Shown in pieces: positions 16,854 through 25,161 of a stretch of DNA of 43,110 bases. The notes under the pieces are model-generated. The model saw nothing but the letters and a program-made list of their open reading frames with translations, did not search any database and had not been told where the DNA came from. The translations under genes were made by a program, and so were the position numbers. The stretch is from an uncultured Bacteroides sp. (lineage in GTDB: Bacteria; Bacteroidota; Bacteroidia; Bacteroidales; Bacteroidaceae): NCBI RefSeq assembly GCF_910578895.1, contig NZ_CAJTSC010000029.1, positions 1 through 43,110 on the forward strand, in the 5' to 3' direction. Within the stretch, counting starts at the first letter, position 1. Each line of letters begins with the position of its first letter.

Positions 16854-17831
16854 TTATTTGTGTGAAGAGAAATATTTCAGGAATTGGGTGCGTTCGAATG
16901 TGTTTACCCCATTCAAGTCACTTACATTCAGCGTACCTTTGAACTGGTTGATATTTTCCATTCCCTTACGTTCCATCCATAAATTCAGGAAACGTACATA
17001 TTCCTCGATGATGGCATCGGAGTTCCGGTAGAGTACACTGCATATCTCTACAGCCGCAGCACCCGCCAGAATGGCTTTCACTACTCCTTCGGGAGCGTGT
17101 ATGCCGCCGGATGCCGCATAATCCAACTTGCTGACAGCGGCAGAGGCAATACCTATCCAGCGCAAAGACTTAGACAAGTCGGCATCTGTGCTGAATATGT
17201 TTCCGGCACGTTGGGTCATATTCTCGATATCAATGTCCGGTTGATAAAAACGGTTGAACATTACTACTGCCGCAGCACCATTGGCATATAGCTGGTCAAT
17301 GAGAGCTACCGGATTGGTAAGGTTGTCTCCCAATTTCATGATGATGGGGATATTGGTCGTTTGTTTGATGCGGCTCAAAATGTCGATATGGCGTTGTTCA
17401 AACGAACCGTACACATATTGCATGTCAGTTTGCAAGGCAAGGACGTTGATTTCCAATGCGTCAGCGCCGGCCTCTTCTATTTTCTTGGCAAACTCTGTCC
17501 AATCCGCATCCTGATAACAGTTGATACTGGCAATGATGGGAATGTTGCAGACTTTCTTGCTCTCTTTGATTAAGTTCAAATACTCACCCAATTTGTGTTC
17601 GCGTATATATCCTACCAGATAATCACTTCCTTCCGGATACATATTGGGATCTCCGAGCCAATCGGCTTCCATCATGATTTGCTCTTCAAAAAGAGATTTG
17701 AGTACAATAGCTCCCGCCCCGGCCTCATAAAGTTTTTGGTTTTTAGCAGCGCTGTCGGTAAGTCCGGAACTGCTGACAATAATCGGGTTTCTAAGTCTCA
17801 ACCCTGCAAAAGTAGTTGTTAATGTTGCCAT
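16854..17831 (-). CDS. Dihydroorotate dehydrogenase-like flavoprotein
   Basis: This 325-residue TIM-barrel protein is similar to class 1 dihydroorotate dehydrogenase. The N terminus (TTTFAGLRLRNPIIVSSSGL) and the FMN-binding segments (EEAGADALEINV, the ASGGIHAPEGVVKAILAGA stretch) fit. However, the N-x-S-x-P-N substrate loop that follows the EINV strand in true enzymes is replaced by LALQTD. It therefore belongs to the DHOD-like subgroup of unknown substrate and should not be assumed to be pyrD. It is the last gene of a minus-strand unit, 19 bases after the YggS gene. Confidence 0.85.
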   Translation of the reverse strand: MATLTTTFAGLRLRNPIIVSSSGLTDSAAKNQKLYEAGAGAIVLKSLFEEQIMMEADWLGDPNMYPEGSDYLVGYIREHKLGEYLNLIKESKKVCNIPIIASINCYQDADWTEFAKKIEEAGADALEINVLALQTDMQYVYGSFEQRHIDILSRIKQTTNIPIIMKLGDNLTNPVALIDQLYANGAAAVVMFNRFYQPDIDIENMTQRAGNIFSTDADLSKSLRWIGIASAAVSKLDYAASGGIHAPEGVVKAILAGAAAVEICSVLYRNSDAIIEEYVRFLNLWMERKGMENINQFKGTLNVSDLNGVNTFERTQFLKYFSSHK

Positions 17832-17850
17832 GATAATAGTTATTTGTTAT

Positions 17851-18519
17851 TTAATAGATTCTTTCTCCAAATATTTTACTTCCTACGCGTACCAAGGTAC
17901 TGCCGGCGGCGATTGCCTCATGATAATCATGGGACATTCCCATAGACAATTCCCGGAACCATTCCACATCGGGAAACCACGTAGTTTTAACCTCTTGGAA
18001 GAAACTATTTAATAAACAAAATTCAGCTTTGATTTGTTCGGTATTCTCGGTATTTGTTGCCATACCCATCAATCCGCATATCCGGACATTTTCAAGCTCT
18101 TTCCACTTGTCATCCGCAAACATTTTCCGGCATTCGTCGAAACTGAAACCGAATTTGGTTTCCTCTTGCGCAATGTGCAGTTGAAGCAGGCAGTTCACAA
18201 CCCGTCCCGCCTTGGCTGCCTGCTTGTCAATTTCGGTGAGAAGCCTGTAGGAGTCTACACCATGAATCAGTGCTACGTATGGTATGATATACTTGATTTT
18301 ATTTGTCTGCAGATGTCCGATGAAATGCCATTCAATGTCTTTGGGCAGACTTTCGTATTTGGAGGTCATTTCCTGCACCTTGCTTTCCCCGAACACACGT
18401 TGTCCTGCTCCGTAAGCTTCTTCAATGGCTTCGTTTGGATGAAATTTGGAGACGGCTACCAGACGCACGCTTTTAGGCAATTCATTCAGAATTTTTTTTA
18501 TGTTTTCTGCAATACTCAT
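17851..18519 (-). CDS. YggS family PLP-binding protein (PLP homeostasis)
   Basis: This 222-residue protein has the fold-type III PLP barrel of the YggS/PROSC family. The PLP lysine lies in VRLVAVSKFHPNEAI (about residue 25), and GESKVQEMTSKYE, WHFIGHLQTNKIKYI and LSMGMSHDYHEAI are family signatures. Members bind PLP without enzyme activity and keep vitamin B6 and amino-acid pools balanced. It lies between the DUF4494 gene and the dihydroorotate dehydrogenase-like gene in one minus-strand unit. Confidence 0.94.
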   Translation of the reverse strand: MSIAENIKKILNELPKSVRLVAVSKFHPNEAIEEAYGAGQRVFGESKVQEMTSKYESLPKDIEWHFIGHLQTNKIKYIIPYVALIHGVDSYRLLTEIDKQAAKAGRVVNCLLQLHIAQEETKFGFSFDECRKMFADDKWKELENVRICGLMGMATNTENTEQIKAEFCLLNSFFQEVKTTWFPDVEWFRELSMGMSHDYHEAIAAGSTLVRVGSKIFGERIY

Positions 18520-18580
18520 CGTATATATAATAATGTATGCGCAATAAGGCTTTCAATTTTTGCTATTCACTTCTTCTTTC

Positions 18581-19045
18581 TTACACTTCCGGCTTGTCAT
18601 CCGGTTCTGCGCTATACGGATATACATCCATGATGGCGGTTTCTGCTACCGATGCTATCTGATAATCTGCCATTGTACCTTTCATGCCTTCATCCAGTTT
18701 CTTCACGGCATCACGCAAGTCGGCAGCCTGCACCAGCACTTGAGTGGATGTTTTTTTCTCTGCACCGCTTTTTTCGTCCAGTGTGATGAAAACCAATTTG
18801 CATTTGAACCATCGGTCGGCGGCATCTTCTTCGCATGGAAATAACTCACTGTAATTTGCCCGTTTGATGTCCGATACGGTAAATTCTCCCGAAATAAATG
18901 GAGTCATTTCTTCGATGATGCGTGCTTCCGCCTCTGTAAAACTGAGTGCGTCTACGAGGTAGGGTTCGGTCACTTTCTTGTTCATTCCGTTTTCCATTGT
19001 TTTTTCATAACGGATTTTGCACTCAAACCAAGTATGCATTGCCAT
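18581..19045 (-). CDS. DUF4494 domain protein
   Basis: This 154-residue acidic, soluble protein starts WFECKIRYEKT and carries TEPYLVDALSFTEAEARI and the later WFKCKLVFITLDEKSGAEKK. These are hallmarks of DUF4494, a family found almost only in Bacteroidota. The two WF-x-CK segments suggest an internal duplication of a small beta-rich unit. The function is unknown. It leads the minus-strand unit with YggS and the dihydroorotate dehydrogenase-like gene, and a -7 box lies at 19160-19167. Confidence 0.85.
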   Translation of the reverse strand: MAMHTWFECKIRYEKTMENGMNKKVTEPYLVDALSFTEAEARIIEEMTPFISGEFTVSDIKRANYSELFPCEEDAADRWFKCKLVFITLDEKSGAEKKTSTQVLVQAADLRDAVKKLDEGMKGTMADYQIASVAETAIMDVYPYSAEPDDKPEV

Positions 19046-19159
19046 AATTTTCTGATTTTTAGTTAGTGTTTTTAATTAATCAATTAACTCTTTCTTCTTC
19101 CTGTCTTTCTACAACTTCTTGAAGTTTCCCCTCTTCTTTCTACGTTGGAAACAGGCATG

Positions 19160-19167
19160 CAAAGATA
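19160..19167 (-). promoter_or_regulatory. -7 box for the DUF4494-YggS unit
   Basis: CAAAGATA on the plus strand is TATCTTTG on the minus strand, about 115 bases upstream of the DUF4494 start. No clear -33 TTTG is seen. Confidence 0.45.
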
Positions 19168-19243
19168 AATGAAAAAGGGGAAAAATGTTTGATGTACGTG
19201 GAAGAAGATTATGCTAATTCAAAACTTTTTATCTATCAAATAT

Positions 19244-19274
19244 TTTGTAGTTCCGCACGGAGTGTTTATCTTTG
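19244..19274 (+). promoter_or_regulatory. Promoter of the capsular polysaccharide locus
   Basis: TTTG (19244-19247), a 19-bp spacer and TATCTTTG (19267-19274) form a strong Bacteroides promoter. Transcription would start near 19281, leaving a leader of about 145 bases before upxY. I found no long inverted repeat flanking this promoter, so it does not look invertible. Confidence 0.7.
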
Positions 19275-19280
19275 CCCTTG

Positions 19281-19426
19281 CAAAATAAACTAATCGTGGA
19301 CATAAATACCATTCTTAAATGAAAGGCGTAGTAAAAGCTACGTTCGGCGGAGCCGTAAAAACAGCTCAATCATAGTGAAATTATAAAACACTTATTACTA
19401 AACTATTAATAATTTATCATTAGCAT
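19281..19426 (+). promoter_or_regulatory. Structured 5' leader of the capsule operon
   Basis: The leader holds hairpins CGTAG/CTACG (19327-19331 with 19338-19342) and CGGC/GCCG (19345-19348 with 19352-19355). TACG (19339-19342) can also pair with CGTA (19354-19357), so alternative folds compete. In B. fragilis, UpxY proteins act on the leader of their own locus to prevent early termination. This is the likely site of that control. Confidence 0.45.
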
Positions 19427-19942
19427 TTGTTAACTACTTCGGTTCATAGGCATTGGTATGCTGTTTATGTTCGTCACAATACTGAATTCAGAGTAGAGTC
19501 GTGGCTTCGTGAGCAAGGTATAGAAGTGTACTTACCTGTGCATGATGTCTATCGGGAACATGCCGGAAAGCGTATTAAGGTGACCAAACCTGTGATTGGC
19601 GGTATGGTTTTTGTCTGTCTTTCCCGTCCCGAACTCACTGTTGTAGAACATGCTCCCAATGTCCATCATTTCTTTAGTAAACGCGGCACGAACGCTCCCC
19701 TTATCATTCCCGACCGGCAAATGGCGGATTTCCGCTTCATGGCGGACCTTTCCGATACTTCTATATTAATGGTCAACGAACCGATTGCTCCGGGAACTAT
19801 GGTGACTGTAGCGAAAGGGAGCATGCAGGGCATTCGCGGTGAAATGGTGAAATACGAAAGTAAATATTACATAGCTGTACGATTGCAGGAATTAGGGTGT
19901 GCATTGGTGAGTGTGCCGGTGAGCTATGTGAGAAGGGGGTGA
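19427..19942 (+). CDS. upxY: UpxY family transcription antiterminator
   Basis: This 171-residue protein has the NusG N-terminal domain (HRHWYAVYVRHNTEFRVESWL at about 7-27, VTKPVIGGMVFVCL at about 52-65) and a KOW-like C-terminal part (APGTMVTVAKGSMQGIRGEMV). Length and features match the Bacteroides UpxY proteins encoded first in each capsule locus, which act on their own leader so that RNA polymerase reads through the long operon. No UpxZ partner gene follows it here; instead an AAA-ATPase gene lies next. The start is the TTG at 19427, which begins MLTTSVHRHWYAV. An ATG-initiated version is not available near the HWYAV motif. Confidence 0.93.
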   Translation: MLTTSVHRHWYAVYVRHNTEFRVESWLREQGIEVYLPVHDVYREHAGKRIKVTKPVIGGMVFVCLSRPELTVVEHAPNVHHFFSKRGTNAPLIIPDRQMADFRFMADLSDTSILMVNEPIAPGTMVTVAKGSMQGIRGEMVKYESKYYIAVRLQELGCALVSVPVSYVRRG

Positions 19943-20007
19943 TACTCTATTTCTTCCCGAACTCAAAAAACTTTGCGAAACCCTGTTTTCTCTGTGTTGA
20001 AAATTAG

Positions 20008-20015
20008 TATATTTG
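20008..20015 (+). promoter_or_regulatory. -7 box before the AAA-ATPase gene
   Basis: TATATTTG matches TAnnTTTG and ends 28 bases before the ATG at 20043. It suggests the ATPase gene has its own promoter and is not purely a member of the capsule operon. Confidence 0.4.
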
Positions 20016-20042
20016 CATATCGCTTTCCAAATGAGGCAAAAT

Positions 20043-21602
20043 ATGGAACAAATACGCAAATTGCCGGTCGGCATACAAAGTTTTGAAAAGCTACGTAAAG
20101 AGAACTATCTTTATGTAGATAAGACGGCATTGGTGTATAAGATAGCATCTAATTCTACTCCTTATTTCCTGAGTCGTCCTCGTCGTTTTGGCAAAAGTTT
20201 GCTTCTTTCTACTTTTGAAGCCTATTTTCAAGGGCGTAAGGATTTGTTTCAAGGACTTGCCATAGAAAAACTGGAAACCCAATGGGAAGAATATCCCGTG
20301 CTGCATCTTGATTTGAATGCCCGTAAGTATGAAACGGGAGCTGATTTAGTAGCCATGCTCAATCAGTATTTGGAGAAATGGGAGCAGAAATACGGTACGG
20401 AAAGACAGGACCGCAGCCCGGAAGAGCGTTTCGCATACGTGATAGAGCAAGCTTGTATCCGTACAGGTAAGCAAACGGTGGTATTGATTGATGAATATGA
20501 CAAGCCTTTGCTTCAGGCTGTTCTCAATAAACCTTTGTTGGAAGAGTACCGCCGTACCTTGAAAGCCTTTTATGGGGTACTGAAAAGTTCAGACCGTTAT
20601 CTTCGTTTTGTCTTTTTGACAGGAGTAACCAAGTTTGCGCAAGTCAGTGTTTTCAGTGACCTGAACCAATTGCAGGACATCAGTTCATGGCCCGACTATT
20701 CTTCCTTATGCGGTATTACAAAAGAGGAATTGGTTGGGGCATTTACTCCGGAGATAGAACGTTTAGGGGTGTCCAATGACATGAATTTCAATGCGATGTT
20801 GGAAAAGATGACCAAATTGTATGATGGTTATCATTTTTATCCGTATAGTGAAGGGGTGTTCAATCCTTTCAGTGTGCTGAATGCGTTTAAATCGAAAATA
20901 CTGGATAATTTTTGGTTTCAGACAGGTACTCCTACCTATTTGATAAATTTGTTGAAAGAGAGTGATTATAATCTTCGCTTTCTGATTGAGGGTGTTGCTG
21001 TGACAGCTTCTGCATTTTTAGAATATCGTGTGGAAACAAGTAATCCGTTACCTATGATTTATCAGAGTGGCTATCTGACTATTAAGTCTTATGATAAGGA
21101 AGTTGGTCTCTATACCTTAGGATTTCCCAATGATGAAGTCCGTTACGGTTTTCTGAATTTTTTAGTACCTTTCTATACCCATATCACCGATGATGAGACG
21201 GGTTTTCATATTGCTAAATTCATGCGTGAACTTCGTGCCGGTGATGTGGATGCCTTTATGGAACGTTTGAAAGTGTTTTTTGCAGGTATCCCTTACGAGT
21301 TGGATACGAAGTCGGAACGGCATTATCAGGCTATCTTCTATGTAATTTTCACTTTAATGGGACAATTTATAGAGACTGAGGTACGTAGTGCCCGTGGTCG
21401 TGCCGATGCAGTTGTGAAGACGGATGACTCTATCTATATATTTGAGTTCAAGTTGGATGGTAGTGCCGAGGAAGCACTGAAACAGATTGATGAAAAAGGC
21501 TATCTGATTCCTTATGTCTTGGCTGGTAAGAAACTGGTGAAAATAGGGGTGAACTTTAGCAAAGAGACGCGTAATGTGGATAGATATTTGATACAAAGAT
21601 AA
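20043..21602 (+). CDS. AAA-ATPase-like protein with PD-(D/E)XK nuclease domain
   Basis: This protein of about 519 residues has the AAA-ATPase-like architecture common in Bacteroides (PF09820 plus the PDDEXK_9 nuclease domain). The N terminus IRKLPVGIQSFEKLRKENY and the P-loop variant YFLSRPRRFGKSLLLSTFEA (about 39-58) are diagnostic, with VVLIDEYDKPLLQAV near 148 as Walker B. At the C-terminal end, RGRADAVVKTDDSIYIFEFKLDG (about 452 on, split here for reading) carries the Asp and the Glu-x-Lys of a PD-(D/E)XK nuclease. Its function is unknown; such genes are often multicopy and mobile-looking. It lies between upxY and wzx, an unusual place. I chose the ATG at 20043 because the family begins at this motif. 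Confidence 0.88.
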   Translation: MEQIRKLPVGIQSFEKLRKENYLYVDKTALVYKIASNSTPYFLSRPRRFGKSLLLSTFEAYFQGRKDLFQGLAIEKLETQWEEYPVLHLDLNARKYETGADLVAMLNQYLEKWEQKYGTERQDRSPEERFAYVIEQACIRTGKQTVVLIDEYDKPLLQAVLNKPLLEEYRRTLKAFYGVLKSSDRYLRFVFLTGVTKFAQVSVFSDLNQLQDISSWPDYSSLCGITKEELVGAFTPEIERLGVSNDMNFNAMLEKMTKLYDGYHFYPYSEGVFNPFSVLNAFKSKILDNFWFQTGTPTYLINLLKESDYNLRFLIEGVAVTASAFLEYRVETSNPLPMIYQSGYLTIKSYDKEVGLYTLGFPNDEVRYGFLNFLVPFYTHITDDETGFHIAKFMRELRAGDVDAFMERLKVFFAGIPYELDTKSERHYQAIFYVIFTLMGQFIETEVRSARGRADAVVKTDDSIYIFEFKLDGSAEEALKQIDEKGYLIPYVLAGKKLVKIGVNFSKETRNVDRYLIQR

Positions 21603-21626
21603 TTGTAACATCGTTTATCTCTTTTT

Positions 21627-21658
21627 ATTGTTAAAAATAAAGTCTCTGCTTTAACAAT
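21627..21658 (+). terminator. Hairpin after the AAA-ATPase gene
   Basis: Perfect 9-bp arms ATTGTTAAA (21627-21635) and TTTAACAAT (21650-21658) lie 25 bases after the stop. No strong U-run follows, so it may be a weak terminator or a further part of the GTTAAC-rich region beside it. Confidence 0.4.
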
Positions 21659-21699
21659 GTTAAGGCGAAAATCAAGTAATATATATTCTATTTGCAAGA

Positions 21700-21777
21700 A
21701 GTTAACTTCTTGCGTTTACGATGTTAACTTCGTTGATGGTAGGAAGTTAACTTTAACGGTGTGTTAAAGTTAACTTG
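21700..21777. repeat. Array of GTTAAC palindromes with 22-23 bp spacing
   Basis: The 10-bp palindrome AAGTTAACTT occurs at 21700-21709, 21745-21754 and 21768-21777. A variant, ATGTTAACTT, lies at 21722-21731. Successive copies start 22, 23 and 23 bp apart, about two helical turns, with unrelated sequence between them. The array sits in the 363-base gene-free gap (21603-21965) between the AAA-ATPase gene and wzx. I see nothing else in that gap beyond the hairpin at 21627 and AT-rich sequence. Confidence 0.75.
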
Positions 21778-21974
21778 ATGGATTGTAATAATTTTATAAT
21801 CAGTAGGCAATATGTCGAATAAGATTTTAGGATGCTGATTTTCAATAACCCTGTTCTTATTCAGTATAAACTATAGTATATTTCCGTATATGATTTGTTG
21901 AGTCCGAACAGTTTGTAATCATATATGCTTTTTCTTAAGTAACTTAATAACTGCTACAGTAATAAGTGTCAGAA

Positions 21975-23507
21975 ATGTCTCGAACTGTCAAGAGTTTTAA
22001 AAACGCTAAGATTGGTTTAGCCTTTTATTTTATCAATTTGATTTTACAATTTTTCTCCCGTAAAGTTTTTTTAGACTATTTGGGAGCAGAACTTTTAGGA
22101 TTGAATACTACTGCGCAGAATCTAATAGGTTTCTTGAATTTAGCGGAATTAGGAATAGGTGGTGCTATTGCTTTTACGCTTTATAAACCTCTTTATAAGA
22201 AAAATATTCAAGCAGTTAATGAGATAGTTTCTATACAAGGATGGCTTTATCGTCGGGTTGCCTATTGTGTAATTATAAGTGCATGCGTGTTGATGTGCTT
22301 TTTTCCACTGATTTTTGATAAGGCAAAAGTTCCTTTATGGTATACTTATGGTTCCTTTATTGTATTGCTTATAAGCGCATTACTCGGTTATTTTATTAAT
22401 TATCGCCAAATAGTATTGACGGCAGATCAAAAAGAGTATGTGGTAACTTGGAATCTGCAAGGCGGTAGAGCTATAAAGGTGTTTTTACAGATATTTGCCA
22501 TCTATTATTTGAATAATGGATATGTTTATTGGATGATTTTAGAATTGGTAATATCCGTTGTTATGGCTATCGTATTAGATAAATTATTGAAACGTATATA
22601 TCCATGGCTAAAATCAGTTCCGTCAAAAGGCGGAGAACTTCGGAAAAAATATCCGGAAATCATTCAGAAAACGAAACAGATTTTTTTTCATCAAATAGCA
22701 GGTGTTGTATTAACCCAAACGAGCCCTTTGGTGATTTATGCTTATGCTTCATTGACTTTGGTCGCTATTTATGGTAATTATATGCTCATTATTTTAGGAG
22801 TAATTTCCCTTATGAATTCTTTATTTAATGGGGTTACTGCTTCTATTGGCAATTTGGCGGCAGAGGGAGATGTTACGCGTGTTAAATCTGTATTTTGGGA
22901 ATTTACATCTATAAAAATGTGGTTTGCTTCGATTATATGTTTTGGCATTTATACATTGGGACATTCCTTTATTAGTCTTTGGGTTGGGGAAGAATTTGTA
23001 TTGGAAGGAATTGCATTTAAGCTCATGGTAATGATTGCTTTTATAAATTTGACGCGGACAAGTCAGGTGTTTTTATCTGCCTATGGATTATTTCAGGATA
23101 TTTGGGCTCCACTAACAGAAGCTATGTTGAATTTGGGACTTTCAATTCTTTTGGGATATTATTATGGATTAGTAGGCATTTTATCGGGTGTTTTAACAAG
23201 CCTTTTATTGATAGTTTGTTGTTGGAAACCTGTTTTTTTATTTAGGAAAGGTTTTAAAGCAAGTATTAATGAGTATGTTTGGCGTTATACTAAATATGTT
23301 ATATTAATTCTAATATCTTGGTTGACTGTTTTCTTTTTTGGTGATTTATCCTCTTTAGGTATAATATCTTCATATAGAACGTTTTGCTGGGTTGCAATTA
23401 AGTATCTTTCTATCTATTCTGTATTAAGTTTGGTATTATTTGTATGTTTTGACAGGGCTTTTCGATTGTCTATGATAAGAATGAAATCACTGTTTGGCAG
23501 TAGATAA
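21975..23507 (+). CDS. wzx: Polysaccharide flippase Wzx (MATE/PST-type)
   Basis: This protein of about 510 residues has many hydrophobic segments spread along its length, of the oligosaccharide flippase type that moves lipid-linked repeat units across the inner membrane. The N-terminal part (RKVFLDYLGAELLGLNTTA, LNLAELGIGGAIAFTLY) is characteristic of Bacteroides and Gram-positive Wzx proteins. A GTG nine bases earlier (21966) is an alternative start. Base composition is clearly more AT-rich than in upxY, marking the start of the variable part of the locus. The wzy gene follows at once. Confidence 0.9.
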   Translation: MSRTVKSFKNAKIGLAFYFINLILQFFSRKVFLDYLGAELLGLNTTAQNLIGFLNLAELGIGGAIAFTLYKPLYKKNIQAVNEIVSIQGWLYRRVAYCVIISACVLMCFFPLIFDKAKVPLWYTYGSFIVLLISALLGYFINYRQIVLTADQKEYVVTWNLQGGRAIKVFLQIFAIYYLNNGYVYWMILELVISVVMAIVLDKLLKRIYPWLKSVPSKGGELRKKYPEIIQKTKQIFFHQIAGVVLTQTSPLVIYAYASLTLVAIYGNYMLIILGVISLMNSLFNGVTASIGNLAAEGDVTRVKSVFWEFTSIKMWFASIICFGIYTLGHSFISLWVGEEFVLEGIAFKLMVMIAFINLTRTSQVFLSAYGLFQDIWAPLTEAMLNLGLSILLGYYYGLVGILSGVLTSLLLIVCCWKPVFLFRKGFKASINEYVWRYTKYVILILISWLTVFFFGDLSSLGIISSYRTFCWVAIKYLSIYSVLSLVLFVCFDRAFRLSMIRMKSLFGSR

Positions 23508-23528
23508 TAAGAATTGGTAGTACATTTT

Positions 23529-25034
23529 ATGGAAATGAGTGTTTTAAATAGTAAGAGAAACAAAATAAAAGTCTTTTCACTCTTCTATTTGATATTAATT
23601 TTTGTGCAATTTGTAGTTTGGGCGCAATGCCCTAATGAAGGCATTATTTCATTTCTGAAATATTATGTATGCGCTATATATGTCGTAGGATTTATAGTAC
23701 CATTATTGTTTGGAACGAATATCGTTCATCCATATATTCTTTATCTTTTTGCATTCGGTGTTTTTATGATGTCACGGGTTTTTTTGGATGCTTTTGGAGT
23801 GGAAAGTGCCTTTTTTGATGTGGCAACATGGGCTAATGATTGGTCTTTTTTTTCGCAACCGATTCGATTTGAAATGTTGAATGCGTTGGCTTTTTTTTTA
23901 CTGTTTACTTCTTTAGGTGCCTTGTCTGTATTTTATCTTACTGGCAGATTGCGTAGTAATGGAAATATAAAGAAAGAAACTTCTATTATAATAGGAATGC
24001 GGAATTTTGGTTTTGGTCTTTTCATCGTGTTTGCTATTCCTTATCTAATCTATTTGTATCAGGCAGTGAAGTATGTAATAGACAATGGATATCTATTGGT
24101 CTATTTAAATGAGTCTGAGTCTACAATTACCAATCCTATTCTGAGAATCAGCGATGATTTCTGCATGGCTGGGTTGTTTTTATATTTGAGTACATTTCCA
24201 TCCGGAAAGAAATATAAGTTTGTTCTGTCATTTTATATTTTCACATTATTAGCAATGCTTGGAACGGGTGGAAGGACGGCTACTTTTACGCAAATATTTG
24301 CATTCGTTGCATATTTAGGATTTAGAGGTTTACAGATAGACAAGAAGCGTGTAATATATTTGGGCTTGACTGGGTTTGGATTGATATATACAGCCCAAGT
24401 TGTTAATGATTTCCGCGAAAATGGATTTCAAAGTTTGGATAGTAAAGAGAAGAGTAGTATCCCCATTATGCAGTTAGTACAAACCTTTTTTTGGCAGCAA
24501 GGGACTTCTATACAAACTATTGGACGGACGATAGAACACGCGGATGATGTTGTAAATGGATGGCTTTATTTTTGTGGTCCTGTTACAAATGATTTAAGGA
24601 AAAATCCTATTATGGAGAGGCTTGACCTTGGAATTCCACAAGGGCAAGTTGCAGAAACGGTAAAGAAGGGATACTCTTGGGCAGATAAACTTTCATATAT
24701 GGTAGCACCAAAATATTATTTGTCAGGACATGGCATGGGAAGTAGTACTGTTGCGGAATCTTATATCTTAGGTGGAATGTTTGGAGTGATGATTGTTGGC
24801 TTTTTATTCACTTTTTGTGTAATACTTTTTGTAGAAAGATATAAAAAATCGTATACGGGAATATTTCTTTTATTTTTTATATTACCAGCATTTTTTATTT
24901 CTCCTCGTGCTGCTCCACTAAGTATAGTATCTGCGTTGTTCCGCCCTTTATTTATATTGTTTTTTATACAGTTATTTTTTTATCTAAAACAGCATTACCT
25001 TATTTATTCTATGGATAGTAAGCACGTTGGGTAG
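23529..25034 (+). CDS. wzy: O-antigen/capsule repeat-unit polymerase Wzy-like
   Basis: This protein of about 501 residues has about ten or more membrane segments and one large external loop (about residues 300-395) that contains DFRENGFQSL and a WADKLSYMVAPKYYLSGHGMG stretch. That is typical of Wzy polymerases, which lack sharp sequence motifs. It would polymerise flipped repeat units on the periplasmic side. The assignment rests on topology, size and location directly after wzx. The start is uncertain; a TTG at 23514 is in frame, but ATG at 23529 fits better. It is AT-rich like its neighbours. Confidence 0.8.
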   Translation: MEMSVLNSKRNKIKVFSLFYLILIFVQFVVWAQCPNEGIISFLKYYVCAIYVVGFIVPLLFGTNIVHPYILYLFAFGVFMMSRVFLDAFGVESAFFDVATWANDWSFFSQPIRFEMLNALAFFLLFTSLGALSVFYLTGRLRSNGNIKKETSIIIGMRNFGFGLFIVFAIPYLIYLYQAVKYVIDNGYLLVYLNESESTITNPILRISDDFCMAGLFLYLSTFPSGKKYKFVLSFYIFTLLAMLGTGGRTATFTQIFAFVAYLGFRGLQIDKKRVIYLGLTGFGLIYTAQVVNDFRENGFQSLDSKEKSSIPIMQLVQTFFWQQGTSIQTIGRTIEHADDVVNGWLYFCGPVTNDLRKNPIMERLDLGIPQGQVAETVKKGYSWADKLSYMVAPKYYLSGHGMGSSTVAESYILGGMFGVMIVGFLFTFCVILFVERYKKSYTGIFLLFFILPAFFISPRAAPLSIVSALFRPLFILFFIQLFFYLKQHYLIYSMDSKHVG

Positions 25035-25161
25035 AACCTATTAAATGAAAGTTATGTAACCCACTTCTAATACTTTTACTTCATGAATATAATTTGTATT
25101 GGATGCAGGAAAACATTAATACTGGTGAACTTAAGTATTATCAAAAAACTATATTTAAATA

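Noticed and set aside
19191..19350. Possible inverted repeats (TGTACGTGG and CTACGTTCGG) flanking the capsule promoter, as in Mpi-invertible promoters
   Set aside because: Each matches the remembered B. fragilis core (ARACGTWCGT) at only about 7 of 10 positions, and the two arms match each other poorly beyond the core. Real invertible promoters have much longer arms.
25035..25161. Small reading frames in the wzy-GT4 gap (for example an ATG at 25103 giving about 19 residues ending just before the GT4 start)
   Set aside because: Too short, no recognisable motif, and AT-rich sequence produces such frames by chance. It could be the tail of a lost gene, but nothing supports that.
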